Assembly (NCBI RefSeq): GCF_030519475.1
Contig: NZ_JAUMKD010000005.1
Coordinates: 124,001-188,000 of the forward strand
Source of the DNA: Micromonospora sp. C28SCA-DRY-2
Lineage (GTDB): Bacteria > Actinomycetota > Actinomycetes > Mycobacteriales > Micromonosporaceae
Length of the DNA stretch: 64,000 nt
Direction: 5' to 3'
The notes beneath the pieces were generated by a model. The model ran no database searches. It worked only from the letters and a program-made list of their open reading frames with translations, and was not told the origin of the DNA. This document shows, piece after piece, positions 44,690 through 52,582 of the stretch; position 1 is the stretch's first letter; each line of letters opens with the position of its first letter. The position numbers and the translations under genes were made by a program.

Positions 44690-45387
44690 TGGGCGCGCTG
44701 CACTGGCTGCTGGACGCCCAGGTGAGCATCGCCGGGTCGCCGGTGCTGGTCCGGGAGTTCGTCGGCAACGGCTTCGGGCTCGCCTCCGCGCTGCTCGGCC
44801 TGCGCCGGCTGGTCTGGGCCTGGCCGGTCGGCATGATCGGCAACGCGCTGCTGTTCACCGTCTTCCTCGGTGGGGTGTTCGCCACCCCGCAGGCGCACGA
44901 CCTGTACGGGCAGGCCGGCCGGCAGGTCTTCTTCTTCGCGGTCAGCCTCTACGGCTGGTGGCGCTGGTCGCGGACCCGCCGGCTGGGCGCCGCGCCGGAC
45001 CGCGCCGCCGTCGCCCCCCGCTGGGCCACCGCCCGGGAGCGGGTCGGGCTGCTGGCCGCCGCCGCGCTCGGCACCGCCGCGGCCTACCCGGTGCTCGCCG
45101 CGCTCGGCTCCTGGGGGCCGCTGCCGGACGCCTGGATCCTCACCGGCAGCCTGCTCGCCACCTACGGGATGGCCCGCGGCTGGGTGGACTTCTGGCTGAT
45201 CTGGATCGCCGTCGACGCGGTCGGCGTGCCGCTGCTGCTGCGCGGCGGCTTCTACCCCTCGGCCGCCATGTACCTCGTCTACGGCGCCTTCTGCGCCTGG
45301 GGCCTGGTGAGCTGGTGGCGTACCTCGCGGGCGCTCCGGCCGGTCACCGCCCCGCTCCCGTCGACCTACTCGGAGGCCGTCGCATGA
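44689..45387 (+). CDS. ribM: PnuC-family riboflavin transporter (RibM/PnuX type)
   Basis: A 232-residue membrane protein with about six or seven helices. WPVGMIGNALLFTVFL, QVFFFAVSLYGWWRWSR and FWLIWIAVDAVGVPLLL match PnuC-family vitamin transporters, with the W-W-W and D residues typical of that family. Members inside rib operons or under FMN riboswitches (RibM, PnuX) import riboflavin by facilitated diffusion. Here it sits between ribE and ribBA, overlapping both, so riboflavin is the best substrate guess. Confidence 0.85.
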   Translation: MGALHWLLDAQVSIAGSPVLVREFVGNGFGLASALLGLRRLVWAWPVGMIGNALLFTVFLGGVFATPQAHDLYGQAGRQVFFFAVSLYGWWRWSRTRRLGAAPDRAAVAPRWATARERVGLLAAAALGTAAAYPVLAALGSWGPLPDAWILTGSLLATYGMARGWVDFWLIWIAVDAVGVPLLLRGGFYPSAAMYLVYGAFCAWGLVSWWRTSRALRPVTAPLPSTYSEAVA

Positions 45388-46652
45388 CCACCACCTTCGC
45401 CAGCATCGAGCAGGCGGTGGCGGACATCGCCGCCGGCCGGCCGGTCGTCGTGGTCGACGACGCCGACCGGGAGAACGAGGGCGACCTGATCTTCGCCGCC
45501 GAACTGGCCAGCACCGAGCTGGTCGCGTTCATGGTCAGGTACACCTCCGGCTACATCTGCGTGCCGCTGACCGAGAGCGAGTGCGACCGGCTGGACCTGC
45601 CGCCGATGCACCACACCAACCAGGACCGGCGCGGCACCGCGTACACCGTGACGGTGGACGCCCGGGAGGGGGTGAGCACCGGCATCTCGGCGGCCGACCG
45701 GGCGCACACCATCCGGCTGCTCGCCGACCCCGGCACCGGCCCGACCGACCTGGCCCGCCCCGGGCACGTGGTGCCGCTGCGCGCCCGAGAGGGCGGCGTG
45801 CTGCGCCGGCCCGGGCACACCGAGGCCGCGGTCGACCTGACCCGGCTGGCCGGCCTGCGCCCGGCCGGCGTGCTCTGCGAGCTGGTCAACGACGACGGCA
45901 CCATGATGCGGGTGCCGGACCTGGAGAAGTTCTGTGCCGAGCACTCGCTGACCCTGATCACCATCGCCGACCTGATCGCCTACCGGCGGCGCACCGAGAA
46001 GCAGGTGGAGCTGGTCGCCGAGGCCCGGATGCCCACCGAGCACGGGGTGTTCCGGGCGCTCGGCTACCGCAGCGAGCACGATCCGGCCGAGCACATCGCG
46101 ATGGTCTACGGCGACCTCGGCGACGGCCAGGACGTGCTGGTGCGGGTGCACTCCGAGTGCCTCACCGGTGACGTGTTCGGCTCGCTGCGCTGCGACTGCG
46201 GGCCGCAGTTGAACGCCGCGCTGGCCCGGGTGGCCGCGGAGGGCCGGGGCGTGGTGCTCTACGTGCGCGGGCACGAGGGGCGGGGCATCGGCCTGCTGCA
46301 CAAGCTGCAGGCGTACCAGTTGCAGGACCTGGGCCGGGACACCGTCGACGCCAACCTGGACCTCGGCCTGCCGGCCGACGCCCGCGACTACGGCACCGGC
46401 GCGCAGATCCTCTACGACCTCGGCGTGCGGTCGATGCGGCTGCTCACCAACAACCCGGCCAAGCGCGCCGGGCTGGAGGGCTACGGGCTGACCATCACCG
46501 GACGCGAGGGGCTGCCCATCCGGCCGCACCCGGAGAACGTGCGCTACCTGCGGACCAAGCGGGACCGGATGGGGCACCTGCTCGACGAGTTGGACGAGGT
46601 GACCGAGGCGCCGGCGAGCCGGCTGGCCTCGGGCGACGAGATCGGAGCGTAG
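45384..46652 (+). CDS. ribBA: Bifunctional DHBP synthase / GTP cyclohydrolase II
   Basis: The 422-residue protein makes both riboflavin precursors. The N-terminal RibB part has VVVVDDADRENEGDLIFAAE, FMVRYTSGYICVPL, the RPGHVVPLRAREGGVLRRPG loop and HTEAAVDL. The C-terminal RibA part has the zinc cysteines in SECLTGDVFGSLRCDCGPQL, YVRGHEGRGIGLLHKL and LLTNNPAKRAGLEGYG. RibB uses ribulose-5-P, the substrate of nearby rpe. Confidence 0.96.
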   Translation: MTTTFASIEQAVADIAAGRPVVVVDDADRENEGDLIFAAELASTELVAFMVRYTSGYICVPLTESECDRLDLPPMHHTNQDRRGTAYTVTVDAREGVSTGISAADRAHTIRLLADPGTGPTDLARPGHVVPLRAREGGVLRRPGHTEAAVDLTRLAGLRPAGVLCELVNDDGTMMRVPDLEKFCAEHSLTLITIADLIAYRRRTEKQVELVAEARMPTEHGVFRALGYRSEHDPAEHIAMVYGDLGDGQDVLVRVHSECLTGDVFGSLRCDCGPQLNAALARVAAEGRGVVLYVRGHEGRGIGLLHKLQAYQLQDLGRDTVDANLDLGLPADARDYGTGAQILYDLGVRSMRLLTNNPAKRAGLEGYGLTITGREGLPIRPHPENVRYLRTKRDRMGHLLDELDEVTEAPASRLASGDEIGA

Positions 46653-46654
46653 CG

Positions 46655-47155
46655 ATGGCGGGATTCGGCGAGCCCGGGGTCGGCGTGGTGGACGCGGCCG
46701 GGATGACGGTCGGCGTGGTCGCCGCCCGCTGGCACGGCGAGCTGACCGACCACATGCTCGACCGGGCGGTGGCCGCCGCCGAGGCGTGCGGGGCACGGCC
46801 GGTGGTGGCCCGGGTGGCCGGCTCGGTGGAGCTGCCGGTGGTGGCCCAGGCGCTCGCGCGCCGGTGCGACGTGGTGGTCGCGCTCGGCGTCGTGGTGCGC
46901 GGCGCCACGGCCCACTTCGACTACGTCTGCCGCTCGGTCACCGACGGGCTGACCCGGGTGGCGCTGGACGAGGGGAAGCCGGTCGCGCACGGGGTGCTCA
47001 CCGTGGACACCATCGAGCAGGCCCGGGACCGGGCCGGGCTGCCCGGCTCGGCCGAGGACAAGGGCTGGGCGGCGACCGTCGCCGCGCTCGACGCGGCGCT
47101 GGCCATCCGCGGCCTGGCCGCCGGCAACGGGCACCGGGTCGGCTTCGGCGGCTGA
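46655..47155 (+). CDS. ribH: 6,7-Dimethyl-8-ribityllumazine synthase
   Basis: RibH joins the RibD-branch and RibB-branch products. The 166-residue protein has VVAARWHGELTDHMLDRAV, RVAGSVELPVVAQALA, ALGVVVRGATAHFDYVCRSV with the catalytic His, and PVAHGVLTVDTIEQARDR. It follows ribBA directly and completes the riboflavin set. Confidence 0.95.
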   Translation: MAGFGEPGVGVVDAAGMTVGVVAARWHGELTDHMLDRAVAAAEACGARPVVARVAGSVELPVVAQALARRCDVVVALGVVVRGATAHFDYVCRSVTDGLTRVALDEGKPVAHGVLTVDTIEQARDRAGLPGSAEDKGWAATVAALDAALAIRGLAAGNGHRVGFGG

Positions 47156-47160
47156 CCCGG

Positions 47161-47850
47161 GTGACCCTTGAGTTCGCCGCCCTGCCCGGGCTGCGGATGG
47201 CGTACCGGACCTGGGGCCCGCCCGACGGGCGGCCGGTCGTACTGCTGCCCGGTGGCGCCGGCGACGGCGCCAGCTGGGCGCCGGTGGCGGCCCGGCTGTC
47301 CGACACCTTCCGGCTGTACGCCCCGGACCCGCGCGGATTCGGCGCGAGCGACCGCCCGGGGCGGTACGGCCTGGCGCTGTACCGCGACGACGTGCTGGCG
47401 CTCTGCGACGCGCTCGGCCTGGCGCGACCGGTCCTGGTCGGGCACTCCTCGGGAGCGGTGGTGGCCGCCATGGTCGCCCGGGCCCACCCGACCCGGGTGG
47501 CCGCCCTGGTGCTGGCCGAACCCCCGCCGCCGGTGCCGCTCGGGCTGCGGCTGCCCGCCCGGCCGGACCCTCCACCGGATTACGACTGGGCCGCCCGGGA
47601 GGCGGTGGTCGCCGAGCTCAACGCGCCCGACCCCGCCGGATGGGACCGGCTCGCCCGGATCACCGCGCCGACCCTGGTGGTCGCCGGCGGCCCGACCAGC
47701 CACCTGCCGCAGGATCAGCTCGCCCGGATGGCGGCGCGGCTGCCCGCCGGGCAGCTGGTCACCATCGACGCGGGGCACGCCGTGCCTGCGTCCCGGCCGG
47801 CGGCGTTCGCCGCCACCGTACGGGCCTTCCTGGCCGGTCCCGGTGGGTGA
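47161..47850 (+). CDS. Alpha/beta hydrolase
   Basis: A 229-residue hydrolase fold: oxyanion-side VVLLPGGAGDGASWAPV, YAPDPRGFGASDRPG, nucleophile elbow VLVGHSSGAVVAAMVA, APTLVVAGGPTSHLPQ and the terminal TIDAGHAVPASRP with the likely catalytic His. The GTG lies 5 bp after ribH, so it is probably read with the rib genes. A role in flavin metabolism is not established; the substrate is unknown. Confidence 0.72.
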   Translation: MTLEFAALPGLRMAYRTWGPPDGRPVVLLPGGAGDGASWAPVAARLSDTFRLYAPDPRGFGASDRPGRYGLALYRDDVLALCDALGLARPVLVGHSSGAVVAAMVARAHPTRVAALVLAEPPPPVPLGLRLPARPDPPPDYDWAAREAVVAELNAPDPAGWDRLARITAPTLVVAGGPTSHLPQDQLARMAARLPAGQLVTIDAGHAVPASRPAAFAATVRAFLAGPGG

Positions 47851-47904
47851 GCGGAAGCTGACCCGGCGCACGTGCCCTGGTGGGGCGACTGGAAGAATCG
47901 CGGC

Positions 47905-48168
47905 GTGAAGACGTTCGAGGAGTTGTTCGCCGAGCTGCAGGCCAAGGCCGCCGCCGGCACTCCCGGCTCGGGCACGGTCGCCGCGCTCGAGCGGGGCGTG
48001 CACTTCATCGGCAAGAAGGTCGTCGAGGAGGCGGCCGAGTCGTGGATGGCCGCCGAGCACGAGGGCCGGGAACGGGCCGCCGAGGAGATCTCCCAGCTGC
48101 TCTACCAGACCCAGGTGCTGATGCTCGCCACCGGTCTCGAGCTCAAGGACGTCTACCGACATCTGTGA
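47905..48168 (+). CDS. hisE: Phosphoribosyl-ATP pyrophosphatase
   Basis: HisE performs the second step of histidine synthesis. The 87-residue protein is the short stand-alone form: VKTFEELFAELQAKA, GTVAALERGVHFIGKKVVEE (metal-binding EExxE-type helices), RAAEEISQLLYQTQVLML. The GTG start fits the family; a GTG/ATG-type codon 33 bp upstream is less likely. An AAGAAT hexamer 6 bp before it could mean leaderless transcription. Confidence 0.93.
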   Translation: MKTFEELFAELQAKAAAGTPGSGTVAALERGVHFIGKKVVEEAAESWMAAEHEGRERAAEEISQLLYQTQVLMLATGLELKDVYRHL

Positions 48169-48214
48169 GTGCGCCCCGTCGTTGATCCGAATCGACTGCT
48201 AGGAGCACTCCGTC

Positions 48215-49060
48215 ATGCTGCGTGTCGCCGTACCCAACAAGGGCACCCTGGCCGAGCCGGCCGCCCAGATGCTGCGCGAGGCGGGCTACCGCCAGCGCAC
48301 CGACCCGAAGGACCTGGTCTGCCGGGACGAGGCCAACGACCTCGAATTCTTCTACCTGCGCCCGAAGGACATCGCCACCTATGTGGGCTCCGGTGACCTC
48401 GACCTCGGCATCACCGGCCGGGACCTGCTGATCGACTCCGGGGCGCCGGCCGAGGAGGTGGTCGACCTGGCCTTCGGCCGGGCCACCTTCCGGTTCGCCG
48501 CCCGCCCCGACGACATCGACTCGGTGCAGGAGCTGGGCGGGCACCGGATCGCCACCGCGTACCCGGGCCTGGTCGAGCGGCACCTCGCCGACCTGGGCGT
48601 CAAGGCCGACGTGATCCGCCTGGACGGCGCGGTGGAGAACGCCGTCCGGCTCGGCGTCGCCGACGTGGTGGCCGACGTGGTGGAGACCGGCGCCACGCTG
48701 CGGCAGGCCGGGCTGGTGGTCTTCGGCGAGCCGCTGCTGCGCTCCTCGGCGGTGCTGGTCCGCCGCGCCGACGCCACCGGGCACCCGCAGGCCGAGCAGC
48801 TGCTGCGCCGGCTGCACGGGGTGCTGGTCGCCCGCCGCTACGTGATGCTGGCGTACGACGTGCCGGCCGGGCTGCTCGACCGGGCCAGCTCGCTGACCCC
48901 GGGCATCGAGTCGCCGACCGTCTCCCCGCTGCACCGGGAGGGCTGGGTCGCGGTGCAGGCGATGGTGCTCCGCGACGACGTGCACCGGATCATGGACGAG
49001 CTGTACGAACTCGGTGCCCGCGCCATCCTGGTCACCAACATCCACGCCTGCCGGCTGTGA
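48215..49060 (+). CDS. hisG: ATP phosphoribosyltransferase (long form)
   Basis: HisG starts histidine synthesis and is feedback-inhibited. The 281-residue length fits the long HisG form with a C-terminal ACT-like regulatory domain (about residues 210-281: VSPLHREGWVAVQAMV). The catalytic part shows VPNKGTLAEPAAQML, GDLDLGITGRDLLIDSG, RIATAYPGLVERHL and ADVVADVVETGATLRQAGL with the PRPP loop. TAGGAG precedes the ATG. hisE-hisG adjacency is usual in actinobacteria. Confidence 0.95.
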   Translation: MLRVAVPNKGTLAEPAAQMLREAGYRQRTDPKDLVCRDEANDLEFFYLRPKDIATYVGSGDLDLGITGRDLLIDSGAPAEEVVDLAFGRATFRFAARPDDIDSVQELGGHRIATAYPGLVERHLADLGVKADVIRLDGAVENAVRLGVADVVADVVETGATLRQAGLVVFGEPLLRSSAVLVRRADATGHPQAEQLLRRLHGVLVARRYVMLAYDVPAGLLDRASSLTPGIESPTVSPLHREGWVAVQAMVLRDDVHRIMDELYELGARAILVTNIHACRL

Positions 49061-50145
49061 CCCGGCCGGCGCCGCCGCCCGGGCACGGTCCCGCCGACCC
49101 CGCCGGGACGCCGACGGCCGGCGATCCGTCGGCGCCGGTCGGTGTCGGGGCGCCCGCGGGCGGGGCCGTTCCGCCGCAACGCGGTGCGGCGCGCCCGGGG
49201 GCGGCGCGGCGACCGATGCCGCCCTGGCTGGCGCTCGCCCTGGTCACCCTGGCCGGCGTCGCCTCGGCGGCGCAGGGAGCGGCCAACGGGGAGTTGGGCA
49301 CCCGGGTCGGGCACGCGACGCTGGCCGCGGTGGTCAACAACCTCGGCGGCACCCTGCTGGTGATCCTCGGGCTGGCCGTCCTGCCCACGATGCGGACCGG
49401 GTTGGCCGCGCTGTGGCGCCAGCGGCTGCCCTGGTGGTCGTACCTGGGCGGGCTCGGCGGGGCGGCGATCGTGGTGCTCGGCGCGTACCTGGTGCCGGCG
49501 CTCGGGGTCGCGGTGTTCACCATCGCGCAGGTCGCCGGGGGCAGCCTCGGCGGGTTGGCGGTGGACCGGGCCGGGCTGGCCCCGGTCGGCCGGCTCGCGC
49601 TCACCGGCCCCCGGATCGCCGGCGGGCTGCTCGGGGTGGCGGCGGTGGCGCTGGCCCAGTTCGGCCAGCCGGTCGGGGAGCTGGCCGTCGGCCTCGTCCT
49701 GCTCGCCGTCGCCGGGGGCGTCGCCGTGGCGCTCCAGACCGCGCTCAACGGCCGGATCTCCGCCGCCAGCTCGGCCGCCGCCGGGGTGGCCGTCAACTTC
49801 GCGGTCGCCACCCCGGCGGTGCTGCTGGTCGCCGCCCTCGCCGGCGCCCTCGCCGGGCCGGATCCCGGCTGGCCCGCCGCCTGGTACCTCTACACGGGCG
49901 GGCTGCTCGGGGTGGCCATCGTCGCCGGCCTGGTGATCGGGGTGCGCGCGGCCGGGGTGCTGCGCACCGGGCTGGCCCTGGTGGCCGGCCAGCTCGGCGG
50001 GGCGCTGCTGCTGGACGTCCTGCTGCCGGGTGGTCCCGGCGCCCGGCCCGCGGTGCTGGCCGGCGCGGTGCTCACCCTGCTCGCGGTCGTGGTCGCCGGC
50101 CGCGCGCCCCGCCGCCCGGCCCGGCCCGACGGCCGCCCGGGCTGA
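49057..50145 (+). CDS. DMT/YdcZ-type membrane transporter
   Basis: A 362-residue protein. A Pro/Ala-rich cytoplasmic leader of about 50 residues is followed by ten hydrophobic segments in two similar halves, each with ANGELGTRVGHATLAAVVNN-like or LNGRISAASSAAAGVAVNF repeats. This ANG/LNG-x-N pattern is that of the DMT_YdcZ (DUF606) family. The GTG overlaps the hisG stop. Substrate unknown. Confidence 0.72.
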   Translation: MTRPAPPPGHGPADPAGTPTAGDPSAPVGVGAPAGGAVPPQRGAARPGAARRPMPPWLALALVTLAGVASAAQGAANGELGTRVGHATLAAVVNNLGGTLLVILGLAVLPTMRTGLAALWRQRLPWWSYLGGLGGAAIVVLGAYLVPALGVAVFTIAQVAGGSLGGLAVDRAGLAPVGRLALTGPRIAGGLLGVAAVALAQFGQPVGELAVGLVLLAVAGGVAVALQTALNGRISAASSAAAGVAVNFAVATPAVLLVAALAGALAGPDPGWPAAWYLYTGGLLGVAIVAGLVIGVRAAGVLRTGLALVAGQLGGALLLDVLLPGGPGARPAVLAGAVLTLLAVVVAGRAPRRPARPDGRPG

Positions 50146-50327
50146 CCGGCCACGGCGGGTCCGGTGGCCGCGACCTGGCCCGGGTTCGGCGATCCGGGTC
50201 GGGTGGGGCGGCCGGCGCCGGCGAGCCGCCCGCCGGCATCCGCCCCTGGCCGGGGCGGTCGCGGCCGGCGACCCGCGCCGCGTGTGGCGGCGGAGCACCC
50301 GCCCGGGGCGGGTGGCAGACTGGTGGG

Positions 50328-50801
50328 GTGAGCGACACCGAGCTGATCCGTCTCCGGCCCCGCCGCATCCGGCTGGTCTGCTGGACCTCGGCGGCCCTGC
50401 TGCTGATCGTCTTCAGTCTGGTGGCCACCTCGCTGAGCGGCCCGACCGGCGACGGCTACGGCACGTTCCAGCGCGGCGACCAGATCGCCATGATCGGTCT
50501 CGGCGTGTTCGGTGCGCTCGGCTTCCTGCTCTTCACCCGGCCCCGGGTGGAGGCCGACGCGCGCGGGGTGCGGGTACGCAACGTCCTCGGCTCGTACGAC
50601 CTGCCGTGGGAGGTCGTCCGGGGGGTCCGGTTCGACCGGGGCGCCCCCTGGGCCAGCCTGGAGCTGCACGACGACGACCTGGTCCCGATGGTCGCCCTGC
50701 AGGCCGCGGACAAGGAACTGGCGGTCGACGGGGTGCGCGCCCTGCGCCGCCTGCACCAGGCCCACCAGACCCGCCTCGCCGAGCGCGCCGCCGGCCGCTG
50801 A
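50328..50801 (+). CDS. Two-helix membrane protein with PH-like domain
   Basis: A 157-residue protein. Two N-terminal membrane helices (LVCWTSAALLLIVFSLVATS and IAMIGLGVFGALGFLLF) are followed by a bacterial PH-like domain: RPRVEADARGVRVRNVLGSY, DLPWEVVRGVRFDRGAPWA, LELHDDDLVPMVALQ. Small proteins of this kind occur next to hisG in mycobacteria too. The GTG lies 6 bp after CAGACT, so it may be leaderless. The 182-bp gap before it shows no other feature. Confidence 0.7.
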   Translation: MSDTELIRLRPRRIRLVCWTSAALLLIVFSLVATSLSGPTGDGYGTFQRGDQIAMIGLGVFGALGFLLFTRPRVEADARGVRVRNVLGSYDLPWEVVRGVRFDRGAPWASLELHDDDLVPMVALQAADKELAVDGVRALRRLHQAHQTRLAERAAGR

Positions 50802-50956
50802 CCCCGCCCCGACGTCCCGGACCTCGCGCCAAGATCCACGCTCGTTCGCTGAAAGAGTGGCTGTTCCGTCCCGGATGACGCCTCGTTCTCCGAACGGGCG
50901 GCCCGCCTCCCCGGACGGCGGAGCGGGGCGCGGGGGGAGGGGTGGGGCGTCCCGGT

Positions 50957-50986
50957 TTGGGGGTGGGTCGGCCCAGGGTGTAGTGT
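50957..50986 (+). promoter_or_regulatory. Promoter for the infC operon
   Basis: TTGGGG (50957-50962) and TAGTGT (50981-50986) are 18 bp apart, a plausible sigma-70-type pair. Transcription would begin near 50993, leaving a leader of about 250 nt before infC. Confidence 0.4.
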
Positions 50987-51147
50987 TGTCGAGTCGACCA
51001 GGCTGTCCCGCGCGTGCGCGGCGGCCATGAAAGTGGAGCGCCTGCTCCCACCCGAGTCGCCGCGACGGTGGCCGGGTCCGGTCCCCGGTTCCGGGCATTT
51101 CCCGGTGCCGGATGCGCGATCATGTGATCGTGCCGACCGGTCGAGCG

Positions 51148-51178
51148 GGCCCTGGCATGCGCCGGGGCCTTCTGCTTT
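51148..51178 (+). terminator. Attenuator-like hairpin in the infC leader
   Basis: GGCCCTGGC-ATGC-GCCGGGGCC forms a 9-bp stem (one G-U pair) followed by TTCTGCTTT, the best intrinsic-terminator shape in the window. It lies upstream of infC and inside its leader, so it should act as an attenuator. A small CGATCA-TG-TGATCG hairpin lies just before it (about 51117-51130). The gap from 50802 to 51244 otherwise holds the promoter and a possible 79-codon upstream frame (51027-51266). Confidence 0.6.
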
Positions 51179-51244
51179 CCGGGTCGGTTCCCACCCGGGA
51201 GCCGCGGGGTCGGCAGCAGCAGATTCTCGACTCGAGGAGGCCCC

Positions 51245-51874
51245 ATCAGCGTCGAACCACGCGTGAACGAGCAGATCCGGGCACGTGAGGTCCGACTGGT
51301 CGGCCCTGAGGGTGAGCAGGTGGGCATCGTCCCGCTGGAGCGCGCCCTTCAGCTGGCCGCGGACGTCGACCTGGACCTGGTCGAGGTTGCGCCGATGGCG
51401 CGCCCGCCGGTGTGCAAGCTCATGGACTTCGGCAAGTTCAAGTACGAGAGCGCACTGAAGGCGCGCGAAGCGCGGCGTAACCAGCAGCAGACCGTCATCA
51501 AGGAGATGAAGCTCCGGCCGAAGATCGACCCGCACGACTACGAGACCAAGAAGGGTCACGTGGTGCGGTTCCTCAAGGCCGGCGACAAGGTCAAGGTGAC
51601 GATCATGTTCCGCGGTCGCGAACAGAGCCGCCCGGAGCTGGGCTACCGGCTCCTGCGCCGGCTCGAGTCGGAGATCTCGGAGCTGGGGTACGTCGAGGCC
51701 GCGCCGAAGCAGGACGGCCGAAACATGATCATGGTGCTGGCACCGCACCGCGCCACCAAGGCCGCCGCGACGGCGGCCCGCGGTAGCGCGCTTCCGCGGG
51801 GCGAGCGGGAATCCGGCGCCCCCGAGGCGGCGCCGCCGGCCGAGGCCGGGCCCGCCGGGACCACCGGCGAGTAA
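51245..51874 (+). CDS. infC: Translation initiation factor IF-3 (ATC start)
   Basis: IF-3 checks start codons and keeps subunits apart. The protein has the IF-3 N-domain (VNEQIRAREVRLVGPEGEQ, LDLVEVAPMARPPVCKLMDF), the linker GKFKYESALKAREARR and the C-domain (KEMKLRPKIDPHDYETKKGH, VTIMFRGREQSRPELG), plus an Ala/Pro-rich tail of about 30 residues. I start it at ATC because GAGGAGG sits 4 bp upstream and the added ISVEPR fits family N-termini. The first GTG, 18 bp later, lacks a ribosome site. An AUC/AUU start lets IF-3 limit its own synthesis, as in E. coli. Confidence 0.93.
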   Translation: MSVEPRVNEQIRAREVRLVGPEGEQVGIVPLERALQLAADVDLDLVEVAPMARPPVCKLMDFGKFKYESALKAREARRNQQQTVIKEMKLRPKIDPHDYETKKGHVVRFLKAGDKVKVTIMFRGREQSRPELGYRLLRRLESEISELGYVEAAPKQDGRNMIMVLAPHRATKAAATAARGSALPRGERESGAPEAAPPAEAGPAGTTGE

Positions 51875-51894
51875 CAGGGGAGAAGACGTTCCAC

Positions 51895-52089
51895 ATGCCG
51901 AAGATGAAGAGCCACACGGGGATGGGCAAGCGGGTCCGGCTGACCGGCAAGGGCAAGGTCGTTGCCCAGCAGGCCGGCCTCCGGCACAACCTGGAGAAGA
52001 AGCCCTCCACCCGGACCCGCCGGCTGACCGGCACCGTCGAGCTGGCCAAGGCCGACGTGAAGCGCATCAAGAAGCTGCTCGGCCGCTGA
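51895..52089 (+). CDS. rpmI: Ribosomal protein bL35
   Basis: A 64-residue large-subunit protein: MPKMKSHTGMGKRVRLTGKG, HNLEKKPSTRTRRLTG, DVKRIKKLLGR. Standard length and sequence. Preceded by AGGGGAGAAG and placed between infC and rplT as usual. Confidence 0.97.
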   Translation: MPKMKSHTGMGKRVRLTGKGKVVAQQAGLRHNLEKKPSTRTRRLTGTVELAKADVKRIKKLLGR

Positions 52090-52120
52090 CGCGCGCCACC
52101 TGACGTAAGAAGGAGTTGAG

Positions 52121-52513
52121 ATGGCACGCGTCAAGCGGGCTGTGAACGCCCAGAAGAAGCGCCGTACCCTGCTGGAGACCGCGAGCGGCTACCGCGGCCA
52201 GCGCTCCCGGCTGTACCGCAAGGCCAAGGAGCAGGTGCTGCACTCGATGCAGTACGCCTACCGGGACCGTCGCGACCGCAAGGGCGACTTCCGGCAGCTG
52301 TGGATCCAGCGGATCAACGCGGGCGCCCGGGCCAACGGGATGACCTACAACCGCCTGATCCAGGGTCTGAAGCTGGCCGGCGTCGAGGTCGACCGCAAGA
52401 TCCTCGCCGACCTGGCGGTCAACGACGCCGCCGCGTTCGCGGGGATCGTCGAGGTCGCCCGGGCCGCGGTCGCAGCCGAGGGCACCGGCGGCGCGGCGGC
52501 CCAGGCCGCCTGA
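52121..52513 (+). CDS. rplT: Ribosomal protein bL20
   Basis: A 130-residue large-subunit assembly protein: MARVKRAVNAQKKRRTLLET, GYRGQRSRLYRKAKEQVLHS, YRDRRDRKGDFRQLWIQRIN, NRLIQGLKLAGVEVDRKILA. A short Ala/Gly tail is added. AAGGAG precedes the ATG. L20 represses its own operon through the infC leader in other bacteria; whether it acts here is unknown. Confidence 0.97.
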   Translation: MARVKRAVNAQKKRRTLLETASGYRGQRSRLYRKAKEQVLHSMQYAYRDRRDRKGDFRQLWIQRINAGARANGMTYNRLIQGLKLAGVEVDRKILADLAVNDAAAFAGIVEVARAAVAAEGTGGAAAQAA

Positions 52514-52530
52514 TCCACCGGCAGCTGAGC

Positions 52531-52563
52531 GAGGCGCCCCGGTCCACGAGACGGGGGCGCCTC
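52531..52563 (+). terminator. Hairpin after rplT
   Basis: GAGGCGCCCC and its complement GGGGCGCCTC around a 13-base loop lie 18 bp after the rplT stop. No T-run. It may end the infC-rpmI-rplT transcript or reduce reading into the methyltransferase gene. Confidence 0.5.
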
Positions 52564-52582
52564 GTCCATGCCTGAGGACACC

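Noticed and set aside
41380..44898. 1172-codon open frame on the minus strand
   Set aside because: It lies opposite rpe, the REC-GGDEF gene, the riboswitch and ribD/ribE. It has Arg/Pro/Gly/Ala-rich composition with no domain, as expected for GC-rich antisense frames.
51027..51266. 79-codon frame through the infC leader
   Set aside because: It overlaps structured leader RNA and the infC start, has no clear ribosome site, and is Pro/Ser/Ala-rich. Not called as a gene, mentioned under the leader.
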